Below the pieces are notes generated by a model. That model was not told the DNA's origin and searched no databases. It saw only the letters and a program-made list of their open reading frames with translations. From Candidatus Brevundimonas phytovorans (GTDB lineage: Bacteria; Pseudomonadota; Alphaproteobacteria; Caulobacterales; Caulobacteraceae): 64,000 nt of DNA. The DNA lies in assembly GCA_029203145.1 (NCBI GenBank), contig CP119309.1:2133001-2197000 (forward strand), in the 5' to 3' direction. The number at the start of each line of letters is the position of its first letter. Position 1 is the stretch's first letter. Positions 28,323 through 37,057 of this stretch are shown piece by piece. A program made the translations under genes and the position numbers.

Positions 28323-31300
28323 ATGCAGTTCCAGAGACTGAAGCTCGTCGGCTTCAAATCCTTCGTCGACGCGGCGGAAGTTCAAATCGAGTCCGGCCTG
28401 ACCGGAGTGGTCGGGCCGAACGGCTGCGGCAAGTCCAACGTGTTGGAAAGCCTGCGCTGGGTCATGGGCGCCAACTCGGCCAAGGCCATGCGCGGTCAGG
28501 GCATGGACGACGTCATCTTCGCCGGGGCCTCGGGCCGTCCGCCGCGCAGCCACGCCGAAGTCGTCCTGACCATCGACAACGCCCAGAAGCGCGCGCCCCA
28601 GCCCTTTACCGACTCTCCCGTCTTGGAGGTGTCGCGCCGCATCGACCGGGGCCAGGGCTCGACCTATCGCATCAACGGCAAGGAGGTCCGCGCCCGCGAC
28701 GTCCAGCTGCTGTTCGCCGACGCCTCGACCGGAGCCAACAGCCCGGCCCTGGTGCGTCAGGGCCAGATTTCCGAACTGATCGCCGCCAAGCCGCAGAACC
28801 GTCGACGGATTCTGGAAGAAGCCGGCGGCGTGGCCGGTCTGCACACGCGGCGGCACGAGGCCGAGCTGCGACTGAAGGCCGCCGAGACCAACCTGGACCG
28901 GCTGGACGACATCGGCCGCGAGCTGGAAACGGCGCTGAACCGGCTGAAGCGCGAGGCGCGTCAGGCCGAGAAGTACAAGAAGATCTCGGCCGAGATCCGG
29001 GCCCTGCAGGCCGCCCTGCTCTACGTCCGCTGGAACGACGCCAAGGCGGCGGCGGAAGTCGCGGCCCAGGAACTGCGCGACGCCGACCGCGCCGTGGCCG
29101 AGGCCAGCGCAGCCGCCACCAAGGCCGAGGCCGAGGCGCTGAAGGCGCAGGACGCCATGAAGCCCGCGCGCGAGGAAGACGCCGTGGCCAGCGCCCTGCT
29201 GCACCGCGCCACGCTGGAACGCGACCGCCTCGACATGGCCGAACAGGCCGCCCGCGCCGAGGTCGACCGGCTGAAGGCCGAAGCCGCCCGCATCCACGCC
29301 GACGTCGAGCGCGAGGAGCGTATGGCCGCCGACGCCCAGCGTGAGCTGGACCGGCTGGACCATGAACTGACCAGGCTGAAGGCCGAGATCGCCGCCGCGC
29401 CGGAGCGCGGGCCGGAACTGGAGAAGGCCCTGCTGGTCGCCGAGGACGCGCGCAAGGCCGCCGACGGCGAGGTCGAGCGCCTGGCCGGGACCCTGGCCGC
29501 CGTCGAGGCCCGCGCCAACGCCGAGAGCGCGAGGAAGCGCGACGCCGAGGCGCGGCTGGCCCGCGTCGTCGGCCAGTTTGAACAGGCCAAGCGCGAACGC
29601 GAAGCCCTGGGTCCGCTGGAAACGCCGGAACTGGCCGTCGCCCGCACCGCGCTGGAGGCGGCGCAGGCGGAGTTGACGGCGGCGCGCGAAGCCGTCGAGG
29701 CCGCCGAGGCCGCGCGCGGCGATCTGGCCCGCGCCGAGGCCGAGGCCCGCACGGCGGCTCGCGCCGCTGAGGACCGGCTGGGCCGTCTGCAGACCGAGGC
29801 GCGCGGACTGGCGCAGTTGCTGGTCACGGGCAAGCGCGACCATCCGCCCGCCCTGGACAAGGTGTCGGCGGCCAAGGGTTATGAGGCCGCGCTGGCCGCG
29901 GCTCTCGGCGACGATCTGGACGCCGCGCTGGACGCCCGCGCCGCCGCCCACTGGGCGGGCGCCGATGCACCTTCCCCCGTCTGGCCCCAAGGCGTCGCCC
30001 CGCTGGCCGCACATGTGAGCGCGCCCGCCGAACTGGCCGCGCGCCTGGCCCTGTGCGTCGTCGCCAGCCAGGCCGAGGCCCCGCGTCTGGCCAAGACCCT
30101 GCCGACCGGCGCCCGCCTGGTGACGGTCGAGGGCGACCTCTATCGCTGGGACGGTTTCGTCAGCCGCGCCGAGGCCCCGCGCCCCGCCGCCGTGCGACTG
30201 GCCCAGCGCACGCGACTGGCCGAGCTGGAAGCCGAGATCGATACCGGTAAGCCCGCGCTGGAGGCCGCGCAGACGGCTCAGAAGACGGCGACCGAGGCCT
30301 TCCGCGCCGCCGAGGAGGCGGTGAAGACCGCCCGCCTCAAACCCTTCGTCGCCGACAAGGCCGTGACCGCCGGTCGCGACCGGGTCGAGAGCCTGATGCG
30401 CGACCAGACCCGGCGCGAGGCGCGCGCCCAGGCTCTGGACGAGACCGTCGCCCGGCTCGACGGCGAGGTGGCCGAGGCCAAGGCGGCGCTGGAGGCCGCG
30501 CAGAGCGTCGAGGCGCCGTCGGAAACCATCGCCGGCCTGCGCGACGAACTGGCCGCGGCTCGCGTGGCCGCCGACGCGGCGCGTCAGGCGGCCCAGACCG
30601 CGCGCTCGACCCGCGACGAGGAGGCCAGAGACCGCGCCGGACGCGAACAGCGTCTGGGCAGTCTGGGCCGCGCCCACGAGGGTTGGGCCGGTCGGTCGAA
30701 AGAGAGCGCCGCACGCGTCGCCGCCCTGGGCAAGGACGCCGACAAGACCGCCGCCCTATTGAAACAGGCCGAGATCGCGCCGCAAGGCTTCGCCGAACAA
30801 CGCAGCACGCTGATGGACAGCCTGATCGCCGCCGAGACGCGTAAGAGCGCCGCCGCCGAGGCTCTGTCCCTGGCCGAGAGCACGGCGGGCGACAGCGACC
30901 GCGCCAGCCGCGCCGCCGAGGCCGCCGCCGGGACCGCGCGCGAGGCCCGCGCCGGTCTGGCCGCCCGCGCCGAGGCCGCCTCTGAGCGTCTGGTCGAGGC
31001 CGAGGCCGTCCTGCGCGAGACGGCGCAGATGTCGCCGGACGAACTGGGCCAGAAGCTGCTCGACGACGCCATCGCCCGCCCGCGCGACACCGCCGGCGCC
31101 GAGAGCCTGCTGTCCGGGCTGGAGCGCGAGCGCGAGGCCCTGGGCGCGGTCAACCTGCGCGCCGAGGAAGAGGCCGCCGAATACGGCGAACGTCTGGGCG
31201 CCATGAAGTCGGAACGCATCGACCTGACCCAGGCCATCGCCAAGCTGCGCGATGGCATCGACGAGCTGAACGCCGAGGGCCGCGAGCGGCTGGTGGCGGC

Positions 31301-31763
31301 GTTTGATGTGATCAACGCCAATTTCAAGGCCCTGTTCGAGGCCCTGTTCGGCGGCGGTCAGGCCGAGCTGAAGCTGGTCGAGAGCGACGATCCGCTGGAG
31401 GCGGGCCTGGAGATCTACGCCTGCCCGCCCGGCAAGCGTCTGTCGGTGATGAGCCTGATGTCCGGCGGCGAGCAGGCCCTGACGGCGGCGGCGCTGATCT
31501 TCGGCGTCTTCCTGGCCAACCCGGCGCCCGTCTGCGTGCTGGACGAGGTGGACGCGCCGCTGGACGACGCCAATGTCGACCGCTTCTGCCGGATGCTGCA
31601 CGAAATGCGGTCGCGCACCGACACCCGCTTCATCGTCATCACCCACAACCCGGTGACCATGAGCCGGATGGACCGCCTGTACGGCGTCACCATGCCGGAG
31701 CGCGGCATGAGCCAGCTGGTCAGCGTCAACCTGAACCAGGCCGAGCAGATCGTGGCGGCCTGA
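28323..31763 (+). CDS. smc: Chromosome segregation protein SMC
   Basis: Structural-maintenance-of-chromosomes ATPase of 1146 residues. Walker [12 protein letters not shown] lies near residues 30-40, followed by long Ala/Glu/Arg-rich coiled coils, a hinge around 500-600, the ABC signature [16 protein letters not shown] near 1045-1060 and Walker [17 protein letters not shown] near 1072. With ScpA/ScpB it compacts and resolves sister chromosomes. The coiled coil is Ala-rich because of the high GC content. It is preceded on the same strand by the two DsbA-like genes. Confidence 0.97.
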   Translation: MQFQRLKLVGFKSFVDAAEVQIESGLTGVVGPNGCGKSNVLESLRWVMGANSAKAMRGQGMDDVIFAGASGRPPRSHAEVVLTIDNAQKRAPQPFTDSPVLEVSRRIDRGQGSTYRINGKEVRARDVQLLFADASTGANSPALVRQGQISELIAAKPQNRRRILEEAGGVAGLHTRRHEAELRLKAAETNLDRLDDIGRELETALNRLKREARQAEKYKKISAEIRALQAALLYVRWNDAKAAAEVAAQELRDADRAVAEASAAATKAEAEALKAQDAMKPAREEDAVASALLHRATLERDRLDMAEQAARAEVDRLKAEAARIHADVEREERMAADAQRELDRLDHELTRLKAEIAAAPERGPELEKALLVAEDARKAADGEVERLAGTLAAVEARANAESARKRDAEARLARVVGQFEQAKREREALGPLETPELAVARTALEAAQAELTAAREAVEAAEAARGDLARAEAEARTAARAAEDRLGRLQTEARGLAQLLVTGKRDHPPALDKVSAAKGYEAALAAALGDDLDAALDARAAAHWAGADAPSPVWPQGVAPLAAHVSAPAELAARLALCVVASQAEAPRLAKTLPTGARLVTVEGDLYRWDGFVSRAEAPRPAAVRLAQRTRLAELEAEIDTGKPALEAAQTAQKTATEAFRAAEEAVKTARLKPFVADKAVTAGRDRVESLMRDQTRREARAQALDETVARLDGEVAEAKAALEAAQSVEAPSETIAGLRDELAAARVAADAARQAAQTARSTRDEEARDRAGREQRLGSLGRAHEGWAGRSKESAARVAALGKDADKTAALLKQAEIAPQGFAEQRSTLMDSLIAAETRKSAAAEALSLAESTAGDSDRASRAAEAAAGTAREARAGLAARAEAASERLVEAEAVLRETAQMSPDELGQKLLDDAIARPRDTAGAESLLSGLEREREALGAVNLRAEEEAAEYGERLGAMKSERIDLTQAIAKLRDGIDELNAEGRERLVAAFDVINANFKALFEALFGGGQAELKLVESDDPLEAGLEIYACPPGKRLSVMSLMSGGEQALTAAALIFGVFLANPAPVCVLDEVDAPLDDANVDRFCRMLHEMRSRTDTRFIVITHNPVTMSRMDRLYGVTMPERGMSQLVSVNLNQAEQIVAA

Positions 31764-31772
31764 TCCCCGCCT

Positions 31773-31929
31773 TTCCTCCCCATTTCATGGGGAGGTGGCG
31801 CGGACGCGATAGCGGCCGTGACGGAGGGGGCGGCGCTGCGGTCAGCCTGTCAGATGCGGCCCAGATTTCAGACGTGGAGTCGCCCCCTCCACCGCTACGC
31901 GGTCCCCCTCCCCACTTCGTGGGGAGGAA
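31773..31929. repeat. Intergenic hairpin repeat, family B
   Basis: Opens with CCTCCCCATTTCATGGGGAGG-type hairpin and closes with CCTCCCCACTTCGTGGGGAGG-type hairpin, with GGAGGGGGCG and CGCCCCCTCC arms inside. It lies between convergent smc and the WecG/TagA gene. Confidence 0.82.
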
Positions 31930-31934
31930 AAGGG

Positions 31935-32798
31935 TCAGCGCTTCTTCTTGCGCCGCATCGCTTCGCGCACGTCGCCCAGAGCCGGTCCGATCAGGAACCA
32001 AGGCTCGACGCAGTAGCGGGCGAACAGGCGTTTGGGATCGGCGAACAGGCGGAACAGCCATTCGACGCCCAGCCGCCCCATCCAGCGGGGCGCCGCCTTC
32101 TGCACGCCGGCCTCATAGTCGAAGGCGGCGCCGACCGGCAGGATGACGGCCTCGGGCAGGGCGTCGATGTTGTCGGCGATCCACAGCTCCTGACGCGGCA
32201 TGCCCATGCCGACGAACAGGACATTCGGCTTGAAGTCGGCGATGGCCGTCAGGACGGCGGTATTGCCCAGCGATCCCGGCTTGGCGTCGAAATAGCCGGA
32301 CAGGCCCTCGATCACCGCCCCCGGATAGCGGGCGCGCAGCCGTTCCGCCGCCGTCGCCGCCACCCCGTCCGCGCCGCCGACATAGAGGACGCGCCAGCCC
32401 TTGCGGTCAGCCATGCTCCAGAATTGGTCGCGCCAGTCCAGATAGGTGCAGCGGTGGAAGGGGCGGCTGTGCAGGCCCAGCGTCCGGGTGAAATGGATCA
32501 GCGGGGTGGAATCCAGCTCGACCACGTCGGCCATGTCGTAGAGCCGCCGCATCCCCGGCGTGCGCGGCAGCAGATAGAGGCTGTGCAGGTTGTGGTTGGC
32601 GATGATGCTGCGCCGGCCCGCCTCAATGCAGCGTTCGACGTGCAGCAGCACCTCTTCAGGCCTCATCAGGTCGACGGTCTCGCCGAGGATGCGGACGCGC
32701 TCTTCGGGGCGGCGTTTCTGACGGAACGGGCGACGGTCGCGGGCCCGCCGGTCGGGCGGGGCGGTGGCGAGATCGAGACCGAGGGGCTCCTGATACAT
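31935..32798 (-). CDS. WecG/TagA/CpsF-family (GT26) glycosyltransferase
   Basis: A 287-residue enzyme with the family core: IIANHNLHSLYL, DMADVVELDSTPLI, VLYVGGADGVAATAAERL, NVLFVGMGMPRQELWI, and VGAAFDYEAG with the likely catalytic acidic residues. A basic membrane-docking C-terminus (LGDVREAMRRKKKR) follows. These enzymes add a sugar to lipid-linked intermediates in exopolysaccharide, teichoic acid or enterobacterial common antigen synthesis. Caulobacter HfsJ, needed for holdfast, belongs to this family, so a holdfast role is possible. The start could be 32828 instead. Confidence 0.87.
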   Translation of the reverse strand: MYQEPLGLDLATAPPDRRARDRRPFRQKRRPEERVRILGETVDLMRPEEVLLHVERCIEAGRRSIIANHNLHSLYLLPRTPGMRRLYDMADVVELDSTPLIHFTRTLGLHSRPFHRCTYLDWRDQFWSMADRKGWRVLYVGGADGVAATAAERLRARYPGAVIEGLSGYFDAKPGSLGNTAVLTAIADFKPNVLFVGMGMPRQELWIADNIDALPEAVILPVGAAFDYEAGVQKAAPRWMGRLGVEWLFRLFADPKRLFARYCVEPWFLIGPALGDVREAMRRKKKR

Positions 32799-32865
32799 GG
32801 CTTCACTATAGACGCGGCGTCTCAACACGTGGTTTGCGGATGCGGTTAATGAACGGGATGCCCTG

Positions 32866-33321
32866 ATGACGCGAGTTCTTGCTGTTCTGACGATCGCCGC
32901 CGCCCTGCTGGCGACGCGCGCCGTGGCGCAGGATCATGCCCTGGTTCTGACCGGCGTCGGGCGTTTCGCGGTCTTCGCCGACGCCGCCTCGATCACGCCC
33001 GATGGCGACGGCGTGCGAATGCGGTCGCTGCAGGTCAGCGAAGAGGACATGGTCATCGGCGCCGTGGCCTATTCCGGCGGCTGGTCGTGGTGGCGGTTTG
33101 ATTGCGCGGCGCAGACGGCGGATCGGCTGGACTTCGCCTCGCTGAAGGCGGACGGAACCGAGGGGCCGATCACGGCGACCAGGTCGTCGCCCTACGCCAT
33201 CGCCCCCGGCGGGGATGCAGCCGAACTGGCCGCTGTGGCCTGTGGGACGGTGGCGCGGGCGGCGGATGCGGTCAGTACGGCGGAGGCGGTGCGGCTCGGG
33301 CGCGAGCGGATGAAGGACTGA
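32866..33321 (+). CDS. Small exported protein, surface-adhesin-E-like
   Basis: A 151-residue protein with a signal peptide (MTRVLAVLTIAAALLATRAVA, cut before QDHAL). The mature part, with GRFAVFADAASITPDGDGVRM and WWRFDCAAQTA, resembles the short domain found in surface-adhesin E-type proteins (Phe/Tyr-x-D-xx-S-I then a central D-C). That resemblance is weak. A lone gene between two convergent or divergent neighbours; function unknown. Confidence 0.65.
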   Translation: MTRVLAVLTIAAALLATRAVAQDHALVLTGVGRFAVFADAASITPDGDGVRMRSLQVSEEDMVIGAVAYSGGWSWWRFDCAAQTADRLDFASLKADGTEGPITATRSSPYAIAPGGDAAELAAVACGTVARAADAVSTAEAVRLGRERMKD

Positions 33322-33326
33322 GGGTC

Positions 33327-33467
33327 TCCCTCCCCTTCATGGGGAGGGTGGTCGCGTAGCGACCGGGTGGGGAGTACGTGGCGATGCGGGCGCGGCGTCT
33401 GACTTGCCGAAGCGCCCCCACCCGTCTGACGCTGCGCGTCAGCCACCCTCCCCATGAAGGGGAGGGA
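33327..33467. repeat. Intergenic hairpin repeat, family B variant
   Basis: CCCTCCCCTTCATGGGGAGGG at the left and CCCTCCCCATGAAGGGGAGGG at the right, with CGACCGGGTGG and CCACCCGTC-type arms. Its right end overlaps the last codons of the MscS-family gene, so the repeat supplies that protein's C-terminus. Confidence 0.8.
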
Positions 33468-34569
33468 GATGGCCGCCGTTGTTCCGATCCAGATCCACGC
33501 GATCCCTCGGCAGGGCCTGGGGGCATTCATCGCGCATGAAGGCCAGCATCTTCTCGCGCACTTCGCAGCGCAGGTCGAAGGCCAGGGAGGCGTTGCGGGC
33601 GCTAGTCAGGCAGCGAACCTGGGCCACGCGCTCGGTGATGTCGGTGACCTGCAGGGAGACCACGTCGCCGTCCCACAGGGGCGAGGCGTGGGCGATGGAT
33701 TCCAGCTTGACCCGCAGGCGGTCGATCGGCGCCTCATAGTCCACATAGAGAAAGGCGACCCCGATCAGGCGCGAATCCTCGCGGGTCCAGTTCTGGAAGG
33801 GCTTCTGGATGAAATAGGTCAGCGGCAGGATCATCCGCCGCCAGTCCCACAGCTTGACCACCACATAGGTCGAGGTGATCTCCTCGACGCGGCCCCACTC
33901 GCCCTCGACGATGACAGCGTCGTCAAGCCGGATCGGCTGCGCCGTGGCGATCTGGATGCCCGCCAGAAGATTGGTCAGGAAGGGTTGCAGCGCCAGACCG
34001 GCGACAATGCCGACCACCCCCGCCGAGGCCAGCAGCGACAGCCCCCATTGCCTGACCCCCGGAATGGTCAGAAGCGCCAGACCCAGGGTGATCAGACCGA
34101 TCAGGATGGCGGCCACCCTTTGCAGAATGCGCGTCTGAGTGACGTGCTTGCGGGCCAGGAGGTTGTCCTCTGTGTCCATGTTGAACTTCTTCAGATGGAC
34201 GACCGCCCCCATGTCGACCGCACCCGCCAGCATCCATCCGCACACCAGGATGAAGGCGAACAACAGGGTCCGGCGAATGAAGAGCGAAGGTTCCGGGTCC
34301 AGCGGCGAGACCGTGACCGCCAGCGCCAGGGCGATGATCATCACGGCGATGCGAACCTTGAGCCGGGCGCGGCCCAGCATCCCCTTCCAGAAGACATCGC
34401 GGTTGCGCACGGCCAGCTTCAGCAGGGCGAAGACGACCTGGTTGGCCGCCCAGCCGATGAAGACGAAGACGGCGGTGATGATCGAGATCACCGCCCATTC
34501 CGGCAGCCAGTGGAACTGGGCCCACAGGGTGAAGATGGTGTGGGTCAGATTGGTCACGAACTGGGGCAT
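33439..34569 (-). CDS. MscS-family small mechanosensitive channel
   Basis: A 376-residue inner-membrane protein. The N-terminal segments VISIITAVFVFIGWAANQVV, IAVMIIALALAVTV and LLFAFILVCGWMLAGAV are followed by the conserved MscS pore helix region (LLASAGVVGIVAGLALQPFLTNLLAGIQI) and a beta domain (VEGEWGRVEEITSTYVVVKL). It gates under membrane tension to release solutes. The last roughly 10 residues (GHLPPLHGEGG) are encoded by an intergenic repeat that has replaced the original end. Confidence 0.9.
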   Translation of the reverse strand: MPQFVTNLTHTIFTLWAQFHWLPEWAVISIITAVFVFIGWAANQVVFALLKLAVRNRDVFWKGMLGRARLKVRIAVMIIALALAVTVSPLDPEPSLFIRRTLLFAFILVCGWMLAGAVDMGAVVHLKKFNMDTEDNLLARKHVTQTRILQRVAAILIGLITLGLALLTIPGVRQWGLSLLASAGVVGIVAGLALQPFLTNLLAGIQIATAQPIRLDDAVIVEGEWGRVEEITSTYVVVKLWDWRRMILPLTYFIQKPFQNWTREDSRLIGVAFLYVDYEAPIDRLRVKLESIAHASPLWDGDVVSLQVTDITERVAQVRCLTSARNASLAFDLRCEVREKMLAFMRDECPQALPRDRVDLDRNNGGHLPPLHGEGG

Positions 34570-34612
34570 GGGGTCAGCCTAGCCAGCTTCGACGCGCACG
34601 GCCACGCCCTCT

Positions 34613-34770
34613 TTCCTCCCCACCTGTGGGGAGGGGGACCGCGGAGCGGTGGAGGGGGCGGCGCGACGATCACTCTTGAGACGCAGAGCGGAAAGGGCGG
34701 CGTCGCCCCCTCCGTCTCATCCGCTGCGCGTCCGATCCACCTCCCCATTCGCTCCGCGAACAGGGAGGAA
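34613..34770. repeat. Intergenic hairpin repeat, family B variant
   Basis: Left CCTCCCCACCTGTGGGGAGG hairpin, GGTGGAGGGGGCG and CGCCCCCTCC inner arms, and a right arm ending CAGGGAGGAAAGG. It lies between murG and the MscS-family gene, at the break point where the first dcw block ends. Confidence 0.8.
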
Positions 34771-34779
34771 AGGTACTAC

Positions 34780-35862
34780 TCAGACCGCCGCTTCGACCAG
34801 ATCAGCCAGGCGCGCCGCCGCGTCGGGGATGGCGACCGAGCGGGCGGCGGCGGACATGGCGGTCAGGCGCGCGGGATCGGACAGGACCTCGGCCAGGGCG
34901 GCGGCCAGGCTGTCGATCGTCACCTCGTCCTCGGCGATGACGCGGGCGGCGCCGGCGTCGGACAGGGCGCGGGCGTTCAGGGTCTGGTGGTCGTCCATGG
35001 CGATCTTCAGCGGGATCAGGACGGACGGCAGGGCCGCCACGGCCAGTTCCGAACAGGTTGAGGCCCCGGCGCGGCCGATGACCAGATGCGCCTGGGACAG
35101 GCGGTCGGCCATGTCGCGGAAGAAGGGGGCGACCTCGGCGGCGATGCCGGCCTCCAGATAGATCTGACGCGCGCTTTCCAGGGTCTCGGGTCGCGACTGC
35201 TGCTGGACCTTGAGGCGGCTGCGGATGGCCTCGGGCAGGGCGGCGAGCGCGCGGGGCGCGGTCTCGGACAGGATGCGGGCGCCCTGGCTGCCGCCGGTGA
35301 CGAGGACATGGATCGGGCCGTCGCCGGCGGGGGCGACATAGGCGCGGTCGAACAGGGCGCGGATGTCGGGCCGGACCGGGTTGCCGACAAGCCGGGCGCG
35401 GGCCTTCACCTTGGCCGGGGCGCGGCCCAGGGTCGGGAAGGCCGAGGCCACCGTGCCGACCGCCGGAGCCAGCATCCGGTTGGTGCGGCCCAGCACCGCG
35501 TTCTGTTCATGGATCAGGGTCGGACGGCGCGTCGCCACGGCGGCGACCAGGGCCGGGGCCGACGGATAGCCGCCGAAGCCGACGACCACGTCCGCGCCGA
35601 TGCGGGCGAAGGCCGACTGCGCCTGCCCCACCCCCTTGAGGATGGCCAGACCCGCCTTCAGCAGACCGATCGGGCCAGAGCCGGTCGCCGCGTCCAGCGC
35701 CAGACGCTCCTCGGCGGGAAAGGCGTGGGCGTATTGCTCGCCGCGCGCGTCGGTGGCCAGCACCACGCGCCAGCCGCGCGAGGCCAGTTCGCGGGCCAGG
35801 GCCTCGGCGGGGAACATATGGCCGCCAGTGCCCCCGGCGGCGACGACGCAGACCTTGCTCAT
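34780..35862 (-). CDS. murG: Lipid II synthase (UDP-GlcNAc transferase) MurG
   Basis: Peripheral membrane GT28 enzyme adding GlcNAc to lipid I. The 360-residue protein has AAGGTGGHMFPAEALA at residues 7-22, FGGYPSAPALVAAVA, HEQNAVLGRTNRML, VTGGSQGARILSE and GRAGASTCSELAVA for UDP-GlcNAc. ATG 35862 starts the motif-bearing N-terminus. It is the last gene of the first dcw block. In most alphaproteobacteria murC follows directly, but here murC is 16.5 kb away. Confidence 0.96.
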   Translation of the reverse strand: MSKVCVVAAGGTGGHMFPAEALARELASRGWRVVLATDARGEQYAHAFPAEERLALDAATGSGPIGLLKAGLAILKGVGQAQSAFARIGADVVVGFGGYPSAPALVAAVATRRPTLIHEQNAVLGRTNRMLAPAVGTVASAFPTLGRAPAKVKARARLVGNPVRPDIRALFDRAYVAPAGDGPIHVLVTGGSQGARILSETAPRALAALPEAIRSRLKVQQQSRPETLESARQIYLEAGIAAEVAPFFRDMADRLSQAHLVIGRAGASTCSELAVAALPSVLIPLKIAMDDHQTLNARALSDAGAARVIAEDEVTIDSLAAALAEVLSDPARLTAMSAAARSVAIPDAAARLADLVEAAV

Positions 35863-35875
35863 AGGCGATACTCTC

Positions 35876-37057
35876 TTACGGCAGCAGGCGACGACGCGGC
35901 GGGGAGATGTTGGAGCCCGGCTCATAGGCGCCCGGACGGCGGCGCGTCAGGGCCAGCGCAAACCCCATGGTCAGGCCCATGGCCATCATCGACGAGCCGC
36001 CATAGCTGATGAAGGGCAGCGTCATGCCCTTGGTCGGGATCAGGTTCAGGTTCACCGCCACATTGATGCAGGCCTGCAGCCCGATCAGCATGAAGAGGCC
36101 CGCCGCCGCCGTCTGCTCGAACGGGTCGTTCAGCTTCATCGCCTTCTTCATCCCGCGAATGACGATGAAGGCGTAGAGGCCGATCAGGATCAGGCTGAGG
36201 ACCAGGCCGAACTCCTCGGCGCCGACCGAATAGATGAAGTCGGTGTGCAGGTCGGGAACCGAGCGCTTCATCACGCCTTCGCCGATGCCGCGCCCGACCA
36301 GGCCGCCGGCGCGGATGGCCTCGGACGCCTTGTCGATCTGGTGGGTGTCGGTCGTCTCGGGCGACAGGAAGCGGCTGAGGCGGTCGCGCATGTGGCTGAA
36401 GGTGAAATACAGCGACACCACCCCGCCCGCCCCCATGGCGGCGATGACGGCCACCCACTTCAGCGGCACGCCGGCCATGAAGAAGACAGCCATGAAGGTG
36501 GTGGTGATCAGCAGGGTCTGGCCGATGTCGGGCTGGATCAGCAGCAGGCCGACCGTCAGGGCCCAGAGGCCGAAGGCGATGCTGACGCCGGGCACCCCCT
36601 GCCCCTTCTGGGCCTCCGCGAACATCCAGGCGGCGAAGACGATCAGGCCGGGCTTGGCGAACTCGGACGGCTGCAGACTGAACGGGCCGAGGTTCACCCA
36701 GCGCGCGGCGCCCTTCACCGTGTCGCCGATAAACGGCAGGGCCGCCATGACCACAATGGCCCCGAACAGGGCCAGGACCGCGATCCGCCGCACGCCGCGC
36801 GGCGACAGCAGGGAGGTGGTCAGCATCAGGCCTGTGCCCATCGAGGCCCAGACGATCATCCGCCAGGAATAGTGGAAGGGATCGGTGATCGACTCGTCGG
36901 CCAGAATGGCGGCGGGGCTGGAGGCGAAGCTGAGCGAGACGCCCAGCGCCACCAGCGTCAGGGCCGCGCCCAGCAGGCCGCGATCCACGGTCCAGAACCA
37001 GCGCGCGATCAGGCTCTGATCATTGCGCGAAAAGGGGTGGCTGTAGCTCTGGCTCAT
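35876..37057 (-). CDS. ftsW: Septal peptidoglycan polymerase FtsW
   Basis: SEDS glycosyltransferase that polymerises lipid II at the septum with FtsI. The 393-residue protein has about ten membrane segments. Family signatures include RWVNLGPFSLQPSEFAKPGL, IQPDIGQTLLITTTFMA, VGRGIGEGVMKRSVPDLHTD and the C-terminal PFISYGGSSMMAMGLTMGFA. Its ATG overlaps the murD stop by 4 bp. Confidence 0.96.
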   Translation of the reverse strand: MSQSYSHPFSRNDQSLIARWFWTVDRGLLGAALTLVALGVSLSFASSPAAILADESITDPFHYSWRMIVWASMGTGLMLTTSLLSPRGVRRIAVLALFGAIVVMAALPFIGDTVKGAARWVNLGPFSLQPSEFAKPGLIVFAAWMFAEAQKGQGVPGVSIAFGLWALTVGLLLIQPDIGQTLLITTTFMAVFFMAGVPLKWVAVIAAMGAGGVVSLYFTFSHMRDRLSRFLSPETTDTHQIDKASEAIRAGGLVGRGIGEGVMKRSVPDLHTDFIYSVGAEEFGLVLSLILIGLYAFIVIRGMKKAMKLNDPFEQTAAAGLFMLIGLQACINVAVNLNLIPTKGMTLPFISYGGSSMMAMGLTMGFALALTRRRPGAYEPGSNISPPRRRLLP

